DNA of 64,000 bases from Rhabditophanes sp. KR3021 (taxonomy: Eukaryota > Nematoda > Chromadorea > Rhabditida > Alloionematidae), in assembly GCA_963281155.1 (NCBI GenBank), contig CAUJLY010000006.1:8680001-8744000 (forward strand), given 5' to 3'. Each line of letters starts with the position of its first letter. The first letter of the stretch is position 1. Both the position numbers and the translations under genes were made by a program. A model generated the notes under the pieces. That model saw only the letters and a program-made list of their open reading frames with translations, was not told where the DNA came from and did not search any database. Shown one piece after another: positions 49,654 to 60,811 of this stretch.

Positions 49654-52600
49654 ATGAGGGTCGAACCAGAACATCCTCAAGCCAGAAAACGAGATAGAAA
49701 ACCTCAAAATTTCGTAAAACGTGTAAGTTTCAAATGATCTCTTTACTTTCCAAACAATTATCTTAATATAATACAATACGATTAGAATAATATTAATTAT
49801 TATTTCTATTGTATCGCTTCTAAATGTGCGTAATTAATGGAAAGATTTCAATAAGACCACTTCAAGGAATGTGCAGATAGATATAATAAATTGACAATAA
49901 TAATGCATACCATATTGAGAGATTCGGCCTAAATTATAACTTTCCAAATGATGAAGGATAATTTTGAAATAACAACTTTTGATTTGACTTAATAACTTTT
50001 GATTTGTCTTTTTAGTTTCTGAATAGAGCGCTGATTGGCCATTCGAATGTTGAAAATTATACGGAAAGATGGCAGAAGGAATTCGCACATAACCCATCTT
50101 GGTGCGATGCAGACCTTTGTATTAGGTTAATTAATGATGGTTATGCAGAAGGAAATGTGTATGCTTTATATGCTAGAGTCTTCTGTCAACAGATTTTGTA
50201 TTTAATGGGACGGCTCGTCCAAACCCATCCCAAGAAAGTTATCTTTGGCGGGTTAACAATTTTTTTCATGTTTTGTCTATTGTTGAAAGAAATTAAAATT
50301 GAAACGGACATTGTCAAATTATGGGTATCACAGGGAGGAAGACTTGACGAGGAATTGAATTTTCTTTCACGGGTTCAGCAAGAATCGCAAAAAGTTATAC
50401 ATCGGTCCAGGCGTGAAGTGGACAAAGTTAATCGAGAGTTTAATCTGACCACCACTACTACATTTACACCGGCTGTTAAATCTGCAATGATAACCAAAAA
50501 AATTAAGGATGCTGAGAAGGGAAAGGCAATTGTTCCGCAGGCAAGCTCACCTGAACTACCAAAAGAAAATGGTTTGGGAGGTGGTTTTCAAGTTGTCATC
50601 CAAACACCTGAACACGAAAATGAAAATGTTCTAAATAAAGCTGGTTTGTTGAGGCATGTTAAATTGATGGAAGAAATCGCACAATACAAAGTTGAAATGT
50701 ATGGAGATACCTGGTCTTTAGCTGACATCTGCTTCAAAACCCCAGCTCCAAACTTCCCACCCGGTCCATTGTCGGGTGTTTTGTCAACTTTGCTTGAGAA
50801 GATTATTCCTTGCATCTGGATTACACCTGTCGATTGTTATTGGGAAGGATCAAAGCCACTCGGTCCATTTCCAGCTCTTAATCTAGGAGATGATATTTCA
50901 TCTTTTATTACATCACTTCCTAAAGGAAATATAACATGGAAAAATCTAGATCCAACTGCAGTTATCAAAGAAGTTGAGACTTTGTTTGATCTAGGAGCTA
51001 TTGGTAATTTGTTCGAAAGAGCCGGAATCGGTAAGGCTTATCTTGACAGACCATGCATCGACCCTCTCGATCCTGAATGTCCGTCAACCTCTCCAAATTA
51101 CTTTGACAAATGTAATGCATTAACTAAATTTAATCAATGGAATGATAAGAAACCTATGGATGAAAAGGTTGTTTTGGATGCTGAAATTATAGCTCAGCCG
51201 AATTCAACTGCGGCTCCACCAGACAACTTATTATCCGGTTTAATTGGCAAAAGAAAGAAGAGAGCTTCAACAGAGGAAGAAAAGGCTCCTGCCACGCCAA
51301 AGTCGATTTCCACCGCTAAAGGAGACAAAAAGGATGACGACTACTACACATATGAAACAGACTACGACACTAATAAAACTAACCCAGCCTCAAAGGTAAA
51401 AAATGTAGAACAACAAAAATGTCAAATGTATTCAAAAAGTTTATTAAAATGGATGGGTGAAAATAAAAGTAAATGGTCACTATTTTTGAATCAAACCGAA
51501 ATGCCCAGCGAGCCAGATTTTGGTAAAATCATGACTGGGGGATGCCATGGTTTCGGTAAAACTATCATGAAATGGCCTGAAGATTTAATTATCGGAGGAA
51601 TTGAAAGAGACAAAAATAATCACCTCTCAAAGGCCGAAGCCTTCCAATCTGTATTTTTAGTTGCCGGACCTCATGATGTTTGGCTAAGATTTAAAAATAA
51701 GAAACCTGAAGTAAAGCCTGGTATGGATCCAGTTCAATGGACTAGAGGAGCTGCTAATGATATCATCCAAGCTTGGCAAAGAAATTTCACTCAAAAATTA
51801 TACAAACATGCATTGAATAAGAAAATTAAGGATACTCGTCTTGTCCATCCATTGGCTTCGACTTCTATTGCTGATATGTTGGAGGAATTTTCGCAATTTA
51901 ATTTTACAGTCATTTTCCTCGGCTATGTTCTCATGTTAGTTTATTCTGGTTTTGCACAATACGAATGGGAAGGTTTGTGGTTGTCAAATAGATCCACTGC
52001 CGGATTAGGGTTTGCTGGAGTTTTATTGGTTACATTTTCATCTGTTGCTGGATTAGGTTTATCTACATGGCTGGGGATTGAGTTCAATGCAGCCACAACA
52101 CAGATCGTTCCTTTCTTAACACTTGGTTTAGGAGTAGATGACATGTTTTTGTTGCTTCACAATTACAATAATTTACTCAAAGTTGCTAGTAAGAATGAAA
52201 TCGCTTTGCTCATGAAAGAATCAGGAATGTCAATCTTAATTACATCAACCAATAATATCTTAGCTTTCCTTTCTGGTACTATCTTGCCTATTCCTGCTTT
52301 AAGATCATTTTGCTCTCAGTCTGGAATCTTACTTTCCTTCAATTTAACTTGTATTATGTTTATTTTCCCTGCCATGATTGCTGTTGATTTGGCAAGAAGA
52401 AAACGCAATTGCCGTGATATGTCTTTACTTGTGGCTTGTTTACCATGCGCGCAACCTAAGAAAGCGACTAAAGAAGATGAGGTGATGAATAGACTACCGC
52501 GTCAACAACAAGACGTTGAAAGTCTTGATGTGGAAGAGGAAGAAGATCATCCTGTCTATACATTACGTGGATTTTTACATAAATGGTATATTCCATTGTT

Positions 52601-54145
52601 ACAAAAGGCTTGGGTTAAGGTAGTTATCTTAGGAGGATGTGTTGCCATGTTCCTTTTTGGAGCATACGGTCTTCACAATTCAACACTCGGACTTGAATTA
52701 TCTGATGTATTGCCAGCAACAACAGCCCCAGCGGCTTTCCTTAGAGCTCGTGAAAAGTACTTTTCATTTTATCCTATGTTTGCAGTCATCAAAGGTCCAA
52801 ATATCGACTACCCAAATAAGCAACAAATGATCGAGGATTTGAGATTTGATATTGCTAAGTCAAACTTTGTCATCAAACAAGATGGACTTCCTTCGGAGCC
52901 TTACTGGATGATGATGATGAGAAATTGGTTAAAGGCTTTACAAATAGATTTAAACACCGCCGTTGCTAAGGGACTAATTGACAAAGAATCAGGAAAAATT
53001 GCTGCAAATGCCAAGATTAATGATGATGTGCTGATTGCTCGTAAGATGATTTGTTCGTTTGGAAACACATACAATTGCACTGGTCGTATTGGAAATGTAA
53101 AGATGGTCGACGAGGATGGAATCATTCTTCCAGAATCGTTCTACAATTACTTGACTGCATGGTATAATGCCGACAACATGATGTATTATGTCTCTCAAGC
53201 TTCATTCTTCCCGAATCCACCTTCTTGGGGAATCTCTAAGGCTGAAAAGGTCATTCCCCCAGCCCAACCTTTAGCTTACTCCCAAATTCCATTCTACATG
53301 ACTGGTTTAACTGATACTCCGCCAATTATTGAAATGATCAAAGAAGTTAGAGCTGTATGTGACAATTATAGTGTGAATGGTCTACCAAATTTCCCCTCTG
53401 GAATTGCATTCACTTTCTGGGAGCAATATTTGCATTTGAGTTGGCATTTGTTTTTGGCTATTTTGACAATTGCCGGATGTGTATTTACAGTTATTTCTGT
53501 TCTTATTTTCAACCCATGGGCGGCTGCAATGGTAATGTTGATCGTAGTGTCGATGTGTGTTGAATTGGCTGGATTTATGGGTCTGTTCGGAGTTAAATTG
53601 AACCCAGTTTCTGCAGTAACTTTGATTACCGCTGTAGGAATCGGTGTCGAATTTACAGCTCACGTTGTCTTGGCTTTCCTGACTTCTTTAGGAACAAGGG
53701 ACGAAAGAATGGCTGCCTGCCTTCACCATATGTTCATCCCAGTTATGCATGGAGCTTTGTCGACATTATTGGGAATTATTATGTTAGCTTTTTCAGAATT
53801 TGAATTTGTAGTCAAATATTTCTTTACTGTCATGTCAGCTTTGATTATAATCGGAGTTATTAATGGATTAGCTCTTCTTCCTGTTATGCTATGTTTGATT
53901 GGACCACCAACTGAGGTAAGTAAATATAAGTATAGCCAGTTTAATAATATTTTTAGATAACCCCAGCTGACGGTTCAAACAGATTACTAATTCCTCCAGA
54001 ATTTTTAAACAAGAAAAAGACGAAAAAGGCAGCCCCTGTTATTCCATTACAGATAACAGAAAGTAAAAGCGAGGAGTCCAAACTCGAAATGACAACCGTA
54101 GATCCAATATCAAAACGTTCAGCAACCAAAGGCGACACCAACTAG
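49654..54145 (+). CDS. Patched-family 12-TM transporter-like receptor (PTC-1/PTC-3 type)
   Basis: Exons 49654-49722, 50016-53915 (one 3.9-kb exon) and 53957-54145 give 1385 aa. The N-terminal ENYTERWQKEFAHNPSWCDADL is a Patched hallmark before TM1. The sterol-sensing domain lies at residues about 600-770 with LGLGVDDMFLL carrying the conserved RND-type Asp. The second half has the matching TM10 motif AVGIGVEFTAHVVLAFL. Two large extracellular loops contain many Cys and glycosylation sites. Loop 1 contains strong basic sites RSRR and RKKR. The C-terminal tail is short and polar. Patched proteins move sterols and antagonise Smoothened in other animals; nematode PTC proteins act in epidermis and osmoregulation. 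PTC-1 versus PTC-3 is not resolved here. Convergent with GT92. Confidence 0.95.
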
Positions 54146-54762
54146 TCCCAAAAACTAAATGCCTTTATATCTTATTAATGAATCTTCAAATTATATCCAA
54201 ATATTCAAGACACAAAAAGACTATTATAAATATTACTTTCTTTTTCAATTTATTTATTGTTGAATATTTTATATTTTTGTATCTATATAGAATCGCTTTG
54301 TTGGATACATTTTTTGAAGCAACGATTCTCAAGTATATTGTTTTATAAACTTTTATAATTTTTGTAAAAATGTAGTTAAATATTGATACCCAACCAAATT
54401 CCCTAACCACACAGCCATAACACAGCAATAATCTATATGTTGTGAGCTTGATGTTTACTGATCTAGATGAACATATATGCATTTTTATTGTATTAGGTGG
54501 TGGCTTGCAAATGAACAAAAGCTTTATCGAATTGATAGTCTGTTAAGTCTCTAAAATTAATTCAGTTTCAGATAACGAATTTTATTTACCCAAAGAACTA
54601 TTCTGTAAACAATATTTACAACTGATAAAAATATAAATAAATTATAGGAATGTTGTTACGCATAATTGAGGAATGTATAAATAATTATTAATTAATGAAT
54701 TAATGTGAACTATCAATTTTTGCTTTAAAAAATTTGTGATAAAAAATTGTGGGGTAAAAAAG
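54146..54762. other. Convergent spacer
   Basis: 3' flanks of Patched and GT92. AT-rich, nothing else recognised. Confidence 0.5.
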
Positions 54763-56212
54763 TTATGTGATAACAAAATGATTTGAGGAATCTTTTAAAT
54801 CATCACTGAATACCCATCTATCAAGGTTGATAATGTATTTGGTGCATAGTCTGTCTGGAACTTTGCAACCGTCCCCGCTTCTCCATGTTTTTAGGCATTC
54901 TAGGAATTTGTTTAGAACATTGGTTTCAAATTTAAATGGCTTTTGGTAGTTAATGTAGTTGGTTATGATTTTGTATCGTGAACGCATATTTACAATTTGC
55001 TCTGATGAAGCTAAGTCTACTGAGGTTGAATTTGTATATTTTCCAGAGTAAGCCCAACTTGATCTAGAGTGTAGTAAATAACCCTCCGTTCCAGACAACT
55101 ATAACGTAGGTAAATATTTGAAATTGATAAGTCAAACTTACAACAGACTGTTTGTACGGCGAGTATAAATGAGTTACTGTATGTGAATTAACAGCTTCAG
55201 CTCGACTTGGCTTAATGATATATTTAGTTGGACCACTCTTTTTCGTTACAAGGGAATTCCTTAAGAAATTAAAGCTTGTGTCTGCGTTATTCGAATCAAT
55301 TCTCAATGCTTTGTGATTAAACAGTAACGAACCCAATGTTGTATAATTTTCAAATTTCTGGTTAACAAAATTAAGTAGAGTGCCATACTTAGTCTTGTTA
55401 ATATATAAGAATTCATCCACATCTACAACAGTAGCAAGTTTGCTTTTTCTTCTTTGCAAACAATCATTTATGGCCAGGAGATGTCCATACCGATAGACAG
55501 AATCATTAGGATCGAGAAGGTTATTTTTAGGTAATGAATGATAAGGTACTAAATGTATTGTCCCTTCATTTTGATAAAATTCCAACAAGTTCATTACATC
55601 TGTAGAAACAGAATGGTAATAAAAGATAAGCTTAGATGCACCTTCTTGTTTCCACATTTCAACAAAAAGGAAAAGCTGAAGGAAATTGTTGTACCAGTAT
55701 AAAGGTGGCACACAAACCATCAACTCCTCTTCCTTTACATTGGTAGGTTGTGTGACTGGAATAACGGAAGAAGTTTCGGTAACAGTGTTCAGTAAAACAA
55801 CATTTGTCAAATCTTGTATCATGCTTGGTAAAAGGTCAAATTCAATCATATATGTATTCCACTGACATTTGGGACTCCAGGCCCATGGGCATTTTCCACC
55901 AACAGTTTTTATCATACCCGGCAACATTGTATTGTTAAATACCACAAACAAATGAGCGACTTCTTTATTCAGATATCTAGGATTGCATCTGGAAAAACCA
56001 AATCCTCTCAAAACATAACTATTAAAATTATACTTTTCAACTGACACCAGATGTAATTTTAAAAGCAAAAAAGAATCATTTTTCAAACTATTTGTTTCTG
56101 AAGATTGACTGGCATAAAAAGTCTCCGATCTTTCCTTTAATACAACCAAGGCATAGCAAGATACAATAGTTAAAATAGAGATTTGTGTTAATTTTAAAAA
56201 GTGGATCTTCAT
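54763..56212 (-). CDS. GT92 (DUF23) family glycosyltransferase, type II membrane protein
   Basis: Exons 55142-56212 and 54763-55098, with a 43-nt intron (phase 0), give 468 aa. Residues 8-26 form a signal anchor, so a Golgi-lumenal enzyme is expected. The catalytic region has VCVPPLYWYNN, then WKQEGASKLIFYYHS and the metal-binding DxD-type motif VDVDEFLYI, typical of DUF23. The late SGTEGYLLHSRSSW and Cys-rich tail also fit. In C. elegans, the founding member GALT-1 adds galactose to core fucose of N-glycans; this family is greatly expanded in nematodes, so substrate here is unknown. A taccttttcag acceptor lies about 24 nt before the ATG, suggesting trans-splicing. Confidence 0.9.
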
Positions 56213-58091
56213 AATAATTAAAAATGAATCAAATACCTGAAAAGGTAATTTCTATCCATTTCTTATTAAGGGGAATGTGTATCAAAGGGCGGAGAATTGT
56301 TCAAACAAACTATTACACACACACCACATTTCACTTTTATTTATTAATTTAACATGCTCATTATTTGCTTATCAATTTCATTTTGATTTTGATCTTTATT
56401 CAAAAGTATCAACTTCAAATTGTGCTAACTTGGGACTATTAAAGGTTAGCAAAATCATTTTTTAGACACATCTCTGAAATTTTACATTTTTTGAATATTC
56501 AAACGTCACATAACCGCATGGAAAAATCACATTATTTAAAATAGGCTATAGATCATTTGTTTGTTTAATGAGAGAGATCATATAAAGTAGTAATGGACTA
56601 AATAATGTAATCTCTCCTTTTTGAAACATTAATATCTTATTACAAATGACTGGATATGAATCACAAAATGAATTAAATTGGATTTTAGAAAAGGATAATG
56701 GACATTAAACTAATCCCATCAAATATGAATTAATAAATGAGTGTCTACAGCTTTATTGACAGGTTTAATGATAGTAAATCTTTTTTGTTGACAATATAGG
56801 AGGTTATGATAAGGGATATTTGTTTTTAGAAGAGAATTGGAATCATACTATATATAAAATTATAAAAGATCGACAAAATCATTAAATTATGATCAGCTTC
56901 CTAAACATGGATAAAAATTAAGTGTGAACAAACTCTATGTATCTACTTTGATCATTTTCAATTTGGAAACAGAGCATTATGAGTAATATTTTAGTTTTCC
57001 CATTAGATAATTACCTGTTGATGATATATTTCGCTACACCAGCTATGGGTTATTCTTAAATAATTAGCTTTGAAAAATTTGTGTAAAGTGTTCAGCATTA
57101 GATATTTGTATGCATTAATTATTAAAAACTTATAATACTGCTTAATGTTAAAATTACTGTTTATTTAAGTTTCAATAACAAAAGATTAACGATTAGGATA
57201 AAGTAAAATGGTAATTATTATTTAGTTATGGAACGATTATTATTTTAAGTTATTGCAAATTTGCTTTAATTGCATCATTTGTGTAGTAAAAGTTTTGAAA
57301 AAAGTATTAAACCAGGAAGTTGTAAATTGATACATATTAGTAATTAACTAAATTTCTTGTAAATGGTTCAATAATACAAATAAAATAGTTTATGCATGCA
57401 AACAAAATGAATGGTGAGTAAAGTTTTTGAATAGGTAAAGATATGTTTCATAATACTTTAATTTTTTAACTAGGGTTGGTATTTTTTCGCCATTAGGTTT
57501 TTTCATATAGCTTGAAATCATTATTAGTATTAAAATAAACGTAATGTATATATCCTCCGTCGTTTAAATAAATAACAAGTTTGATGAAATGTTTTGGGTG
57601 AGAACATTATCACAAAGATTAACTGAGTTACGTGTTCCAAAAACTATGGCATAGTCTGGCAAAAAATAGTTTGATTGTTTACGGCAGTTCACGATAAAAA
57701 GTTGAAGATTTGTAAATTCTACAAATAAATTTTCTTTATAATTGAATTCACCTAGTGGGCAGAATGATTCAAAATTGAGTTTTTAAATTGGAATAAAAGG
57801 CAGACATTTTTCCATATTTTTATTCCAAAATAAAAGTGATAATTTTTTGATTGTTTTAAATAATTATAAAGCATCTTCTCTTGATAAGATGTTCCTTCTT
57901 CGGTATATCAGTAGGCCTCCAAATAGTAGATGGATTATCTAATCTTCGAGACATGTCAAAAGTGTTCATCAAATTGTTTTTGAAAAAACGGAAGATAAAA
58001 GAAGTTACCATCTACAAGCACATAGATTATTTAGTTTAAAAGAATAAAGCTAGTTAAAGTAACGATGTCGTCACCTCAGTCTTAATATCCC
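56213..58091. other. 5' flank of GT92, no intact gene
   Basis: Plus strand is G-rich relative to C in places (14 G and 2 C at 56761-56820). From about 57930, faint, stop-broken protein-like sequence may extend the hAT relic upstream. Confidence 0.45.
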
Positions 58092-58640
58092 TTGCTTGTA
58101 ATAGTTTTTGTATTAAAAAATACTCTCTTGTTAGCTTCTTTTAAATCATATAATTCTGAACTTGTTCCTTTTAAGCGACGTACTTTAAAGCTAAAAATGA
58201 AAGAGATACAAATCAAACTGGAGCTATGCGTTTTAAATAAGTTGAAAGAAAAGTCGTTTGTTCTTGTACATGACCATTGGAGTGATTGTTCTATAAGTAT
58301 TTCTGGGACTATTGCAGTATGTCGAAAGAACAGTTATTTGGTGAAAGCTATGGTGGCCGAATCTTAGAGTGCTCAAGATATTGAAGGAGGTTTATCTTCC
58401 TACGTCAACGAGTTAGAATTATCTGATTTAATGCCAATCGACTTAGTAAATGATTCTGGGCCAAATGTTATAGCTGTGAATAAACTTTTTAACGCAAAGC
58501 ATGGTACTAATTCCATTGGTTGTGTTGCCCAACAAATCAACTTGTTTGCTAAGAAATTACTTTTGAAAAAATTAGCAAAGCAAGAATTTCCCCGATTATT
58601 GAAAGTCTTTTTTAATAAAAAATTATTTGCATGTTGGTGA
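58092..58640 (+). pseudogene. hAT-family transposase fragment with an in-frame stop
   Basis: One frame runs from 58092 to 58640, broken by a TAG at 58365-58367 with similarity continuing in the same frame. The first part reads FVLVHDHWSD, the hAT catalytic D-x-W(S/T) region after a basic helical stretch. The second part reads LVNDSGPNVIAVNKLF and IGCVAQQINLFAKK, equivalent to the family's TDNAANM and C-x-AH-x-LNL motifs (here the expected His is Gln). No BED finger, no C-terminal hAT dimerisation domain and no terminal repeats were found, so this is an internal remnant of a dead element. Assignment rests on motif order. Confidence 0.7.
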
Positions 58641-60811
58641 AAATAAACGAATCCATTTGTTTACAACTGTTAGATATTAATTATCTTTCGGTTCATTGCA
58701 AATATTCATTTTAGGCATTTGATAATAGCTTTTTTTACAAAGTAATGTAAGTAGAATGATAGATAGATCAATGTGATAGAAAAGCTGTTTTTTAGGTATG
58801 CTTATACAAAATTTTGGCAGCAAGATCAGTTTAGATGGTTTTTTCTTTATCGGATAAGATTAATTGCTGGTCATACAAAGCATCTTTATGTACTAATCAA
58901 ACCCTAAACGATGAGTTTAAATTATCAAATTACATTTCGTTTCAAACAAAGTTTATCGTAAGGTGTCTTTTGACTTAATGAATGTAATAGCATTGTTTAA
59001 TCTAAAATATTTTTGATGTTTTGAGTTTAGTTTCATTTCAAACTGAATGAGTATGTCATCATTTAACATCTTCATTCAATTTTAATTATTCATCTGCCTT
59101 TATCGCAATTATTTTGGCAACCTTAATTATAAGAGTATTAATTTGTATGAACATATACTAAAAAGATTAGCTGCTAAAAAGAACCCAATTAATATATAAA
59201 CATATATGTATGATAGGTATACGTTTGACTTGATTGTATATAAATACCTCTTCTACAATTAATTATATGTCTAAAAATACATAGTACCACCAATAAAGTA
59301 TTTTGATTTCAAACAAATTTTATTTAAATACAAACAATAACATTAAAAGCAATACTAAGAGATACTTTCTGGTATTATCTGTACAAAATTGCGCTTATAG
59401 TTTAGTAAATTAAAGTGTATTGGCAAGTCTCCTTTAAGATATATTAAACAAACCGTATTTAGATTTCCCTAGCAAAATAGTATAACTATCATTGGAATAT
59501 ATTGACGTAATGTAAGTGAACAATGTTTTGATTAGACAGATTCCTATTCTGTCCTGGCTTGTCTTTTACAAAGACAGTGTTAAACTTTATAAAGCATCTG
59601 TTCTAAAATGGCTTTTGAATGCCGTTGCTTTATTTGAAGGGAAAATGTATGTAGACGCTTGCTATACCTGTTGACAATGCCAATTTTTATGTGAGGCTGC
59701 TTTGCAAATTTAAATGTTAAAGTTACTTATAAAGACCCAACTGCTTGATAAATTTTTTTAAAATCAGTATACGTAGGCTATCTTTGAACCAATTTTGGTG
59801 AAAGTGAGACAATCATTTTGATTTTTGAGTGAAAAAATAAATTATTTGGAAGCAACTTGAATATTTTGAAAAACTGTAAAGATTATAGACACTTTTTAAT
59901 GAATAGATCCAATGCGAGCAATCTTTAGCAAAATTATAATAATAAATGTGGGATAGTTATTGCATTAACATTTTTTAATTACATTGCATTTTTATTATTA
60001 ATCAAATGGTTCTTAATTATTTAAACTCAAAATTTTGTAATTTAGTTATTCCTTTTCAAAGATGCTTCAACCCATCTTTTTTAGACTTCCGTTCACTATA
60101 TAAAATAACGACACAAGAAGCTGTTTTTGGGGAAATATATATGCAATTTAACGGAAAGCAATATTTAAATATGTTTCTAAGTGGTGTGTCATTTATAAAT
60201 CTAAATAAACTTTTGTTTTATAATTGCTAATTATTTCCACGTTTATCTTGCATAAATGTGAGTTTAATTGAGATTATGACATCAAATCAGTTTGCAATCT
60301 ATTTTTAATCGCTTGCAAATTACTGCCACATACTTATTTATATCCTACTCCATTTGAATAATCTAAATGATAATTTATAACTACCGAATGCATACAATTT
60401 GTCATGATACGACTCAACAAATTCTGTCTCACTATCTGGGTTCTTCCTAACTAGAAAGTCTGCGAAACAAATATTGAACTTTAGTTTTCGACTCTATATA
60501 TGTAGTATTGTGATGATAAATGGGGAACATCAATCTTTGGTGATCTTTTGCCTTCTACAAAGTAAAATTTATGTATCTTGGTTGCTTCTATTTGAATATA
60601 AGTAAAATTGGAACTCAATATATTTGCATACACACCTAATAGTTTGACCGAATATTGAGGTCTATTTTCACTCATTATTTGCATTAACTAAATTAATAAA
60701 CGTAAATACAATCATGTTTAGCAATTAACGATGTGAATGTTCCGCAATATTGTATTTATTAATTTGGTTCTTCTTTTTTATTTATTTACTTTTATAGAGT
60801 GATTATTAATT
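58641..60811. other. Intergenic, 5' flank of vha-13
   Basis: No supportable gene. A minus-strand frame 60481-60684 and an open stretch 60350-60466 after a ttcgcag acceptor look partly protein-like but cannot be joined in frame. It ends in cttttatag (60797), 14 nt before the vha-13 ATG. Confidence 0.45.

Noticed and set aside
49834..50097. 87-codon minus-strand frame over the first Patched intron
   Set aside because: Overlaps Patched exon 2 on the other strand and shows no motif.
60350..60684. Possible two-exon minus-strand gene upstream of vha-13
   Set aside because: The exon-like stretch after ttcgcag is open in only one frame, and the upstream frame ends in TAA before any donor in matching phase; no family recognised.
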